Shown here one piece after another: positions 8,501-15,871 of a stretch of DNA of 43,629 nt. The notes below the pieces were generated by a model. It had not been told where the DNA came from. It did not search any database and saw nothing but the letters and a program-made list of their open reading frames with translations. Origin of the DNA: an uncultured Pelagibacteraceae bacterium (GTDB lineage Bacteria > Pseudomonadota > Alphaproteobacteria > Pelagibacterales > Pelagibacteraceae); the NCBI GenBank assembly GCA_902558795.1, contig CACEFI010000005.1, forward strand, positions 1 to 43,629. Reading direction: 5' to 3'. The position numbers and the translations under genes are program-made. Within the stretch, counting starts at the first letter, position 1, and every line of letters starts with the position of its first letter.

Positions 8501-9346
8501 ATGGAAATAGTAACAAAAATTGCGCCAATATGTTTGGCATTAATTATGTTGGGTCTTGGTTTAGGACTATCCATTAAAGATTTTACAAGAATATTAAGTG
8601 CTCCCAAAGATTTTTTTGTTGGTTTTTTTTCTCAATTAGTAATTTTACCCATTGTTGCTTTAGGTGTTGCTTTGATATTAAATTTACCAACAGCGATTGC
8701 CATAGGTTTAATGATAATTGCAGCAGCACCAGGTGGTGTTACTTCAAATGTATTAACTAAGTTTGCTAATGGAGATGTTGCTTTATCAATTTCATTAACT
8801 GCAGTTACAAGTTTATTAAGTATTGTCTCTGTTCCATTTATTGTCATAAATTCAGCTAATTTTTTTGGAGTATCTATTACAGCAGATATTTCAATGACAG
8901 GTATTGCTTTAAAGATGGCACTAGTTGTTATGGTTCCAGTAATTATTGGAATGGTTATCAGAGCATTTGCGGAAAACTTTATTTCATCGAAAATTAATAT
9001 TGTTAATAAATTAACTGGTTGGCTATTTGTAATTGTCTTTGCTGCTATTTGGATTGAAGAAAAAGATAATATTTTTAATTATCTTGCACAAGCAGGTTTA
9101 GCTGTTTTAATTTTAAATATAGTAATGATGATCTTAGCATTTTTTATTGCTAAAAGGTTTGTATCAGGAGTTGCTCAACAAAAATGTATTGCATTAGAAT
9201 GTGGTTTACAAAATGGAACACTAGCTGTATTTGTTTCAACATTAATTTTTGATGACATTGCTTACTTTGTGCCTACAGCTGCATATGCACTTATTATGTA
9301 TATAACAGGATTTATTTTTATATATATTTTAAGAAAATCTGATTAG
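8501..9346 (+). CDS. Bile acid:sodium symporter (BASS) family transporter
   Basis: Inner-membrane sodium-coupled carrier of COG0385. The 281-residue protein is almost entirely hydrophobic, with about nine helices. Family features visible are the GLGLGLSIKDF segment after helix 1, the AAAPGGVTSNVLTKFANGDVA stretch in the middle (Gly/Ser/Asn-rich crossover region near residues 72-92), and ALECGLQNGTLAV near residue 237. Bacterial relatives carry various organic anions, and the substrate here is unknown. The gene is divergent from the importer operon across 156 bases. Its stop overlaps the stop of the convergent regulator gene by four bases. Confidence 0.87.
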   Translation: MEIVTKIAPICLALIMLGLGLGLSIKDFTRILSAPKDFFVGFFSQLVILPIVALGVALILNLPTAIAIGLMIIAAAPGGVTSNVLTKFANGDVALSISLTAVTSLLSIVSVPFIVINSANFFGVSITADISMTGIALKMALVVMVPVIIGMVIRAFAENFISSKINIVNKLTGWLFVIVFAAIWIEEKDNIFNYLAQAGLAVLILNIVMMILAFFIAKRFVSGVAQQKCIALECGLQNGTLAVFVSTLIFDDIAYFVPTAAYALIMYITGFIFIYILRKSD

Positions 9347-10305
9347 GAGTTAGTAACTTTGATTTGATTAAATAATCTAATTATAAAATTGCTCAAACTT
9401 AACAGATTTTTATTTTGTAGATTTTTAAATTTATTAAAAGCACTATCTTTTACATTTAAAGAAATTAATTTTTTTTCATTTATATACAAAAACTTTTTTT
9501 CTATAAGAAATTTTAATTTTCTTACCACTGTAGGTCTTGGAATATTTGTTATTTCTGAAATTGACATTGCATTAACACCTCTTAAATCTGATCCCATAAT
9601 GTCTTTTCTATAAGCATTCAAACTTGATTTAGAAGGTATAAAATCTTTGTTATGAGTTGCACTCAAAACTAAAATCATGCCAATAGAAAGGGTTTCTAAA
9701 TCTTTTAATTCTGTTCTCCATCTATTTAGATAAATAAAGATAAATTTATTTAATTGATATAAACAAAAAGAAAAATTTTCTTTGATTGAATTAGTAATTT
9801 TATCTAACTCAAAAATTTCTTTTATAAGATTTTCCTTCTTTAGTATTTTGTTAAATTGACTTAATAAATTGCTCAATTCTGAAACTGTATCTGTTGCTCT
9901 AGCCTTATGAAGTGTAGACCTATCTATAAATATTTTTTTTCCAATTTTTTTAATTGCTCCATTTTTTTCTAAATCTAAAATTTTACGTCTTACACTCTCT
10001 TTTGGTATTTCAAGATCTTTTGAGATATCTGAGATGTTAATTTTATTAATTTCAATCGTTCTATCTTTATAAAAAGTGTTGTAATCAATTATCAGCCCAT
10101 TCTTACGATAAAACACAAGATTTTGATGGATTAGATAGATAATAATAAGAAATTTATCAATATCATTGTATCGTTCGTATGCTCTAACAAGCCAATTACT
10201 AATGAAAGAATAAAAAAAAGGTGCTAGTAAACTAAAGTTTTTATCAATCACCTTATAGATAATTTTTTCATCAATTTGATCAGTTATGCTAGGTAATGCT
10301 TTCAT
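9343..10305 (-). CDS. Predicted transcriptional regulator with two winged helix-turn-helix domains
   Basis: I do not recognise a named family. The 320-residue protein carries two similar DNA-binding units. The first, about residues 88-130, has ISDISKDLEIPKESVRRKI followed by a wing. The second, about 244-284, has SISEITNIPRPTVVRKL followed by a wing. Each is preceded by a helical, aromatic-rich segment (about 50-75 and 180-215), so the protein looks internally duplicated and may bind DNA as a pseudo-dimer. No signal peptide or effector domain is obvious. It is divergent from a small membrane-protein gene, and the shared 113-base region holds its own promoter (10320-10348) beside a repeated element. 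It probably controls itself and the two small genes, by inference from position. No Shine-Dalgarno sequence is seen. Confidence 0.72.
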   Translation of the reverse strand: MKALPSITDQIDEKIIYKVIDKNFSLLAPFFYSFISNWLVRAYERYNDIDKFLIIIYLIHQNLVFYRKNGLIIDYNTFYKDRTIEINKINISDISKDLEIPKESVRRKILDLEKNGAIKKIGKKIFIDRSTLHKARATDTVSELSNLLSQFNKILKKENLIKEIFELDKITNSIKENFSFCLYQLNKFIFIYLNRWRTELKDLETLSIGMILVLSATHNKDFIPSKSSLNAYRKDIMGSDLRGVNAMSISEITNIPRPTVVRKLKFLIEKKFLYINEKKLISLNVKDSAFNKFKNLQNKNLLSLSNFIIRLFNQIKVTNS

Positions 10306-10319
10306 ACTTAAAAAAACCC

Positions 10320-10348
10320 AATATGAACAAATAGAAAACTAGAGTCAA
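10320..10348 (-). promoter_or_regulatory. Sigma-70-like promoter for the two-HTH regulator
   Basis: On the minus strand TTGACT (10343-10348) is separated by exactly 17 bases from CATATT (10320-10325). The -10 ends 15 bases before the ATG at 10305, so the leader would be only a few bases and probably lacks a Shine-Dalgarno sequence. The -35 abuts the repeated CCCATTTTG element, a position suited to autoregulation. Confidence 0.6.
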
Positions 10349-10366
10349 CCCATTTTGGACAACCCT
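10338..10366. promoter_or_regulatory. Copy A of a repeated upstream element (core CCCATTTTGGACAA)
   Basis: The core at 10349-10362 is nearly identical to one at 10659-10672. Read on the minus strand, similarity continues past the core into CTAGTTTTCT (copy A) and CTAATTTTCT (copy B), giving about 40 related bases. Copy A also holds a direct repeat GTCAACCC/GACAACCC 14 bases apart, a spacing that could suit a regulator with two HTH units. It lies 57 bases before the first small membrane-protein gene and over the regulator's -35. Operator function is inferred. Confidence 0.5.
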
Positions 10367-10418
10367 AGTATGTAATAAAAGAACTAATAATGATTAAATT
10401 TGTTCTTATAAATAAAAT

Positions 10419-10616
10419 ATGAGTACAGAAAGCTTAAATAGAACATCTGATGCCATTGAGACCCCCTCTCAAGTTGTAAATACTCCAATTAGAGTTAACG
10501 TCGATGTTCTAAAGCAAAGAATCATAGATCAGAAAAAAAAAGATAAATTTAAAAGAAATATTATTGTTTCAGGTGTTTGTGTTTCTCTAGGTGTTTTAAC
10601 GATACTTTCTTCTTAA
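10419..10616 (+). CDS. Small single-helix membrane protein, family member 1
   Basis: Unrecognised 65-residue protein. The N-terminal ~25 residues are polar. A shared motif V-x-x-L-x-x-R-I (NVDVLKQRI, about residues 28-36) follows, then a strongly basic stretch (KKKDKFKR), and one hydrophobic helix runs to the C-terminus (about 48-63). The same layout and motif occur at 10717-10914 and 21884-22093, which is the main reason to accept it as a gene. By the positive-inside rule the N-terminal part should be cytoplasmic. No Shine-Dalgarno sequence is visible; TATAAA just upstream may be the -10 of a nearly leaderless transcript. The function is unknown. Confidence 0.65.
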   Translation: MSTESLNRTSDAIETPSQVVNTPIRVNVDVLKQRIIDQKKKDKFKRNIIVSGVCVSLGVLTILSS

Positions 10617-10648
10617 AAATTTTAACTTTTAAATCAAATATACAGAAA

Positions 10649-10675
10649 ATTAGCCCCACCCATTTTGATCAATTG
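10649..10675. promoter_or_regulatory. Copy B of the repeated upstream element (core CCCATTTTGATCAA)
   Basis: The core at 10659-10672 matches copy A at 12 of 14 positions. It lies 45 bases before the second small membrane-protein gene, against 57 for copy A before the first. Copy B has lost the TTGACT found beside copy A, in line with no minus-strand gene starting here. The pattern suggests tandem duplication of an element-plus-gene unit, or a shared operator. Confidence 0.5.
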
Positions 10676-10716
10676 GTGTATTTATTTTTTGTTTTTGCGG
10701 TGATTAACTAACTCTA

Positions 10717-10914
10717 ATGAGTAAAGAAGAGTTGGAAAAAATTCCTAACTATATCGAAGACAATTCTAATGAAAAAGAGGCCACAAAAAATTTATGTGTG
10801 CATGAATTAAGAAGAAGACTCAAAAATAAACAACGAAAAGAAAATATTATTAAAGTAATGATTTTTTTTACTTTGATGGTTTTAATTGGAGTTATATCTT
10901 TATTTTTTTATTAG
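10717..10914 (+). CDS. Small single-helix membrane protein, family member 2
   Basis: Unrecognised 65-residue protein with the same plan as member 1. It has an acidic N-terminus (EELEKIPNYIEDNSNEKE), the motif V-x-x-L-x-x-R-L (CVHELRRRL), a basic run (KNKQRK), and a C-terminal helix (about residues 46-65) ending in LFFY. Identity with member 1 is low outside the motif, but the motif aligns without gaps. The gene follows a copy of the repeated upstream element. Its last 15 bases overlap the end of the convergent Ldh-family gene, so no terminator fits between them. No Shine-Dalgarno sequence is visible. The function is unknown. Confidence 0.65.
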   Translation: MSKEELEKIPNYIEDNSNEKEATKNLCVHELRRRLKNKQRKENIIKVMIFFTLMVLIGVISLFFY

Positions 10915-11907
10915 AGTTTCAATATCTTTTTTAATTATTTCAGCTATAGAAATTTCTTTTTTAAGATTTTGTTTGTACCGATTAAATTTATTTTGACCTG
11001 GATACATTATTTCTTTGACTCCTTTTATCTTAGGAAGTTTTTTTATTGTTTTAATATTATCTTTAATTCTCTGATTGTAATTTTTTTGAAATAAATTTGC
11101 TTTAAAAGTAATAAATAAGTGTCCTATGTTTTGTGGACCAGAAAAATCATCAAAAGGATCTTTAACTTTTCCTGCATGATTCCCACCAGTTAAAACTCCA
11201 CTTAAAATATCAACCATCCAAGCAAGACCAGATCCTCTAAAGCCTGCAATTGGTAATTGAACTCCAGCTAATGCTTTTTTTGCATCAGTTGTTGGATTGC
11301 CAAATTTATCTAAAGCTACACCTTCAGGAATTTTTTGGTTGTTTCTTGCTGCTACTCTAATTTTACCTCTGTTAATCATTGATATAGATGTGTCCAAGAT
11401 AAAGGGAATTTTTGAACCAGTAGGAGTTCCAAAACAAACTGGGTTTGTGCCAAATAAACTTTTTAGTGCACCATGTGGTGCAACTGCTGGTGGAGCATTT
11501 GTATAAATCATTGTTATTAAATTTTTCTTAACAGCTTGTTCAGCGTAATAACCTGACAATCCATAATGACCACTGTTCTTAACTGCAACCATTCCGATAC
11601 CAGTTTTTTGAGCATGTTTGATTGCAGTTTTTATTCCAAGATCAGCAGCTACAAAACCAATACTATTATTTGCATCTATATGTGAAATAGATTGAGAAAT
11701 TTTTTTTATTTTAATTTTAGGTTTCGGATTAATTACTTTTTTTGAAATCCGGTCACAGTACATCTTTAATCTTGATAAACCATGGCCATAAGCACCAACT
11801 AATTCGGCATTTATTAATGCATTTGTTGAAATTAATGCATGATCTTTACTTAGACCATATTTCTGAAAAATTTTAATGATTTGTTTTTTTAAAATAGGCG
11901 TTTTCAT
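10900..11907 (-). CDS. Ldh-family NAD(P)-dependent malate/L-lactate/sulfolactate-type dehydrogenase
   Basis: Cytoplasmic 2-hydroxyacid dehydrogenase of COG2055, a family that includes malate, ureidoglycolate and (sulfo)lactate dehydrogenases. Visible features are AYGHGLSRL near the N-terminus, the NSGHYGLSGYYAE segment with the family's conserved His (about residue 117), NAPPAVAPHG and FGTNPVCFGTP in the cofactor region, and GFRGSGLAWMVDILSGVL near the C-terminus. ATG at 11907 is preferred to the GTG just before it because AAAGG lies six bases ahead of it. It starts 16 bases after the tauC stop on the same strand, so it is probably the last gene of the tau operon. That makes a sulfonated hydroxyacid such as sulfolactate a plausible substrate; this is inference. 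Confidence 0.85.
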   Translation of the reverse strand: MKTPILKKQIIKIFQKYGLSKDHALISTNALINAELVGAYGHGLSRLKMYCDRISKKVINPKPKIKIKKISQSISHIDANNSIGFVAADLGIKTAIKHAQKTGIGMVAVKNSGHYGLSGYYAEQAVKKNLITMIYTNAPPAVAPHGALKSLFGTNPVCFGTPTGSKIPFILDTSISMINRGKIRVAARNNQKIPEGVALDKFGNPTTDAKKALAGVQLPIAGFRGSGLAWMVDILSGVLTGGNHAGKVKDPFDDFSGPQNIGHLFITFKANLFQKNYNQRIKDNIKTIKKLPKIKGVKEIMYPGQNKFNRYKQNLKKEISIAEIIKKDIETLIKK

Positions 11908-11923
11908 CACGTGCCTTTAACAT

Positions 11924-13849
11924 CTATCCCTTACCACGCCAAGGAATAGTTTTATCAATTATTTTTCTCAAAGTTATATCAAATAAAAGACCCAGCATTC
12001 CCATAATAAAAATTGTTATCCAAATAACTTCGTATTGAAAATATTTTTTTGCAACATTTTCAACAAATCCAATACCTGTCGTACCCGCTAAAAACTCAGC
12101 AGCAACCAATGTTCCCCAACACATACCTACTGCAACTCTAATTCCTGTTAAAATTTCAGGAAGAGAATTAGGGAATATCACGTGTCTTAAAATTTGTTTT
12201 TTTGAAGCTCCCAAAGAGTGAGCTGCGTGAATTTTTGAAAGTTGTGTTCCTGATGCACCTGCTCTAGCAGAGATAATCATAATGGATAAAGAGACCATGA
12301 AAAGTAAGAATACTTTACCTGTATTATCAATTCCAAGAACTGAGATTATTAAAGGTGCCCATGCTAAAGGTGGAACAGGTCTATATAATTCAATCAAAGG
12401 GTCAAAAAAGCCTTTTGCAAATCTGTTTAGACCCATAAATAATCCTAAAGGTACCCCAACAATTATTCCAACAACTAAACCTAAAAATACTCTTAAGAAC
12501 GAGTCCCAAATATGTCCATATGGAACGGGAACCTTAAATAATTTAAAGTCACCAGTGACAAACTTAAGAACATTTCCTTTGAAGTTTTGTTTAACCACAC
12601 CATCACTTGAATGAATTGGATATTCACCTGGCAAGATATCTGCAATCCAGTCAGGTAAAATAAAACCTATCATTGAACTTACATCCACCATCTCAATCCA
12701 TAAAAGCGGAATGTTTTTATAACCTACACTTGGTTTTGACATTAAAATAAATTTATTAAATGTATCTGATGGTTTAGGTAACCATCTTCCTGAACCTTGC
12801 TCTGAACAACTCGTACCGCTTGAAACAATTGTACCAGCAGGAAATAGAAGTATATCAACTAATCTTAAACCACCTTGTTGATCTTCTTGAACATTGTCAA
12901 ATTCAATAATTGCTGCTTGCATTTCATTTAATGCAGAAGGAGGATAAATACTTGCATATTCTATTCTTCTTGCAATTTTAACAATATCTTTTCCAAAAGT
13001 TGAAGCCACTTCCTCAGTATCATCTAGACTTTTTCTGTATGCTTTAATTTCATCTTTAATTTTTTTAATTGAGTCTTTAAATTGAGGATTATGATTTCTT
13101 AATTTAAAAAATTTATCGTTAATAATTTTAAGCTCTTCTGCTGCTGCATGAAATTTAAGGCCTTTATCTGTTTCTGGTACCATAGGAACTTCAATTGTAT
13201 TTTCTATAGATCCTGTTCCAGTTCTAACTGTTATAATTCCCCAACTTCCTTGCTCAGATAAAGCTTTTTGTCTTTCAATTTTCTGTTCAGCCGTTTCAAA
13301 CGGATAATCTTTGTTTTGAAAATTAGAACTTAAAAGCTTAATTTGATCTGTCATTTCTTTAATCTTAAGCTTGGTATCCATCTCCATTAGATCTTCGTTA
13401 GTTAACAATGGAATTAAATTTCTAGTTTGATCTATAAAGCCAACTAAAGTAGTTTTTTGTTGTTCACTTAGATCGGGTGAACTCTGAATTTCATTAGTAA
13501 CTCTTTGAAGATTTTTGTTTTCTATTTTTATTATTGAAGTACTTTTGAATTCTCTTTCTTCAATTGGGAATTGATATTTTAACCCTAACAATGACTCATT
13601 AATTTTAGCAACTTGGCATAATTCATTTGCCGATTTAGGATAGAAGCCTTTAGCTATATCCCAAGAATAATAAAGCCAAACTAATAAAATAGCACTAGTT
13701 CCAACAATTACCCAATGCGTTCCACCTTTTGCTCTTTCTGGATTACCAAAAACAGCATCAACTTTTTCAGTTTTAATTAATCGTCTGCCGTAAAGAATAC
13801 ATCCAATTATCGCTACAAAGATTATGGCAGTTACAAATTGGGTTAACAT
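11924..13849 (-). CDS. tauC: Taurine-type ABC permease with a large extracytoplasmic insertion (TauC)
   Basis: Inner-membrane channel of the TauABC importer. The last ~200 residues (445-641) form a normal TauC/SsuC permease domain, including the EAA loop AAHSLGASKKQILRHVIFP (542-560). The protein is 641 residues, more than twice the usual ~260-280. Two N-terminal helices (about 5-21 and 45-63) precede a hydrophilic, helix-rich region of roughly 285 residues with coiled-coil-like stretches (about 100-300). After it comes WLPKPSDTF (356-364), which resembles the LPSP motif normally found soon after the first helix. The extra domain thus appears inserted between helix 1 and that motif, probably in the periplasm. 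The ATG abuts the tauB stop. Confidence 0.88.
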   Translation of the reverse strand: MLTQFVTAIIFVAIIGCILYGRRLIKTEKVDAVFGNPERAKGGTHWVIVGTSAILLVWLYYSWDIAKGFYPKSANELCQVAKINESLLGLKYQFPIEEREFKSTSIIKIENKNLQRVTNEIQSSPDLSEQQKTTLVGFIDQTRNLIPLLTNEDLMEMDTKLKIKEMTDQIKLLSSNFQNKDYPFETAEQKIERQKALSEQGSWGIITVRTGTGSIENTIEVPMVPETDKGLKFHAAAEELKIINDKFFKLRNHNPQFKDSIKKIKDEIKAYRKSLDDTEEVASTFGKDIVKIARRIEYASIYPPSALNEMQAAIIEFDNVQEDQQGGLRLVDILLFPAGTIVSSGTSCSEQGSGRWLPKPSDTFNKFILMSKPSVGYKNIPLLWIEMVDVSSMIGFILPDWIADILPGEYPIHSSDGVVKQNFKGNVLKFVTGDFKLFKVPVPYGHIWDSFLRVFLGLVVGIIVGVPLGLFMGLNRFAKGFFDPLIELYRPVPPLAWAPLIISVLGIDNTGKVFLLFMVSLSIMIISARAGASGTQLSKIHAAHSLGASKKQILRHVIFPNSLPEILTGIRVAVGMCWGTLVAAEFLAGTTGIGFVENVAKKYFQYEVIWITIFIMGMLGLLFDITLRKIIDKTIPWRGKG

Positions 13850-14647
13850 TTAATTTTCTTTCCCCATAATTTCTTCTTCCATATTCCAAATCATCGTTAA
13901 GATCTCTTCTCTCTTAGATGAAAATTCTGGATTTTTTTTAATTTCTCTTAAATCTTCTTTTAATCCCATTTCTGCAAAAGGAAGTTTGTACTCTTTATGT
14001 ATTCTACCAGGTCTTGGAGCCATAACGTACAATCTCTCACCAAGCAACAAAGCTTCTTCAACAGAGTGTGTAATTAAAATAATTGTTTTTCCAGTTTCTT
14101 TCCAAATTTTTAAAACTAAAGACTGCATCTTCTCTCTAGTAAGCGCATCAAGTGCACCTAAAGGTTCATCCATTAAAATAAGATCAGGGTCATTGATTAA
14201 ACATCTTGCAAGAGCTACTCTTTGCTGCATACCACCTGATAATTGATAAGTAGGAGTGTTACCAAAGCCTTTTAATCCTACTATATCTAACCATTCATCA
14301 ACTTTTTTTGCTGTAACACTTGAATCTTCTTTTTTCATTCGAAGACCAAAGTTGACGTTTTCGGCAACTGTTAACCATTCAAATAAAGCACCCTGTTGAA
14401 AAACCATTCCTCTTTCAACTCCAGGACCATCAATTTCTTTTTCATTTAAAGTAATTTTTCCAGATGTTGGTCTTAAAAATCCAGCTGTAATATTAAGTAG
14501 TGTTGTTTTTCCACAACCAGATGGGCCAAGTACTGTAAGTAACTCACCTTTTTTTAAGGTAAAATTTACATCTTTTAAAGCATGAACTGTTTCTCCTTTT
14601 GGAGTTTTAAAAATCATATTTAGATTTTGAGAAATCAAATCACTCAT
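13850..14647 (-). CDS. tauB: Taurine-type ABC transporter ATPase (TauB)
   Basis: Cytoplasmic ATPase of the importer. It has Walker A GPSGCGKT (residues 41-48), a Q-loop in VFQQGALFEW, signature LSGGMQQR, Walker B LILMDEP with GALDAL, and H-loop THS. The 265-residue length and the ALFEWLTVAENVNFGL stretch are typical of the nitrate/sulfonate/taurine subfamily. It lies between tauA, from which it is separated by a hairpin followed by a T-run, and tauC, whose start immediately follows its stop. No Shine-Dalgarno sequence is evident before the ATG. Confidence 0.92.
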   Translation of the reverse strand: MSDLISQNLNMIFKTPKGETVHALKDVNFTLKKGELLTVLGPSGCGKTTLLNITAGFLRPTSGKITLNEKEIDGPGVERGMVFQQGALFEWLTVAENVNFGLRMKKEDSSVTAKKVDEWLDIVGLKGFGNTPTYQLSGGMQQRVALARCLINDPDLILMDEPLGALDALTREKMQSLVLKIWKETGKTIILITHSVEEALLLGERLYVMAPRPGRIHKEYKLPFAEMGLKEDLREIKKNPEFSSKREEILTMIWNMEEEIMGKEN

Positions 14648-14675
14648 AAGAAGAACTTTATATTAGAATTTTATT

Positions 14676-14715
14676 AAAAAAAATAGGCACCAATTTTTTT
14701 AAATTGGTGCCTATT
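14676..14715 (-). terminator. Hairpin plus T-run between tauA and tauB
   Basis: Arms 14682-14696 and 14701-14715 pair perfectly over 15 bp (AATAGGCACCAATTT and its complement) with a 4-base loop. On the minus strand the stem is followed at once by a run of T residues, so it has the form of an intrinsic terminator. Because tauB and tauC lie downstream with no other clear promoter, partial readthrough, giving much more tauA than tauBC mRNA, is likely. Confidence 0.88.
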
Positions 14716-14737
14716 AAATATTTCTATCTCTATAAAA

Positions 14738-15679
14738 TTATAGAGGTAAGAAACTAGTGTCTACTGCTCCTCCTGGAGTTCCCATACCTTTTAGGAAACC
14801 ATCAAGATTACCACTCTCCATAGACTGTTTAGTTTCTGCTGGAGTTAGGAATTTAAATCCACCAATAGTTTCTTTCATATCAGCAAGTTTCATTTCAGCG
14901 TCTTTTGCTATTACGTTCATGTCTGATTTACCAGCTGCGTATCTAGCATTTGCTTCATGAGTTACTTCGATGAAAGTTCTTAGCATTCCTGGATTTTCTT
15001 TCATGAATTTGTCAGTTACAGATGTAATATCAATACCTAAGATACCAGCATCTCTAGCTTCTTGAACAGTTAAAAGTCTTGATCCAACTGCTGTAGCTGC
15101 TTTGATAGAGTTACCACCAAATAGACAAGCCATTACAACATCACCACTAACTAATGCAGCAGCTCCTTCTTCCGGGTCCATTTGAATAACGTCCATTTTT
15201 CCTCTGTCAGCTCCAACAACTTTCATACTTTCATCAAAAACGTATTCAGCCATTGTTCCTAGTGGAACAGCAACTTTTTTACCTTCTAATTCAGATGCAT
15301 TTGCTTTTGTAATTCCAGAAGCATTAGATGTAACACATGTTGTTCCACCCATTCCGTATTCCATAGCAATATCAACAAGCTTTAAAGGCGCATTAGATTT
15401 TACTGCATTGATAAAAGGCACTAAACCTTGTGAGTAAGAAATATCGATGTCACCAGCTAACATTGCGTCAGTCATAGCACCACCATTTGAAAAGTTAGTC
15501 CATTTTACCGGAACACCTAAAGCTTTTTCATATATTCCTTTTACTTTATCTTCTTGGTTTGGCGTTGGCCATTCTAGAAAGAATGCAACTCTTACTTCAT
15601 TAGCTGCAGAATTTGCAACTGACATAGAAAGGTTAAGAGCAACGATTGATCCAAGAATAAAACTTAATATTTTTTTCAT
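14738..15679 (-). CDS. tauA: Taurine ABC transporter periplasmic binding protein (TauA)
   Basis: Periplasmic receptor of the SsuA/TauA/ThiY group. A signal peptide covers about residues 1-26 (KKILSFILGSIVALNLSMSV, then ANSAANEV). The mature part starts with VRVAFFLEWPTPNQ and contains GGAMTDAMLAGDIDISYSQG, a characteristic ligand-site region, and ELEGKKVAVPLGTMAEYVFD. Length 313 residues is usual. The start is supported by AAGGGGAA (15683-15690). It is divergent from the taurine-pyruvate aminotransferase gene across 192 bases. The adjoining catabolic genes make taurine, or a close aminosulfonate, the most likely ligand. Confidence 0.9.
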   Translation of the reverse strand: MKKILSFILGSIVALNLSMSVANSAANEVRVAFFLEWPTPNQEDKVKGIYEKALGVPVKWTNFSNGGAMTDAMLAGDIDISYSQGLVPFINAVKSNAPLKLVDIAMEYGMGGTTCVTSNASGITKANASELEGKKVAVPLGTMAEYVFDESMKVVGADRGKMDVIQMDPEEGAAALVSGDVVMACLFGGNSIKAATAVGSRLLTVQEARDAGILGIDITSVTDKFMKENPGMLRTFIEVTHEANARYAAGKSDMNVIAKDAEMKLADMKETIGGFKFLTPAETKQSMESGNLDGFLKGMGTPGGAVDTSFLPL

Positions 15680-15871
15680 TTATTCCCCTTAGTTAATTTA
15701 ATTAAATTCTGCATATTAAAATTCAATTTTAGAGTGATGTAAAACAAAAAAGATACTAATCTTTACAATCTAAGGTTGTGTCAATAATATTCTTTTAAAG
15801 TATTTATTTTAGTCTAAAGAGGCCGTAGATTTAGAAATACAAATTTAAATATATATAGAGAGAAACTTTTT

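Noticed and set aside
10349-10362. CCCATTTTG as the -10 box of a heat-shock (sigma-32) promoter
   Set aside because: The core resembles CCCCAT-T, but there is no CTTGAA-like -35 at the right distance in either copy, and the similarity between copies extends well beyond a -10.
10717-10914. The tandem small genes as a toxin-antitoxin or type I toxin pair
   Set aside because: Both have the same layout and are paralogues, whereas such pairs have unlike partners. A third paralogue stands alone, and no antisense RNA promoter is evident.
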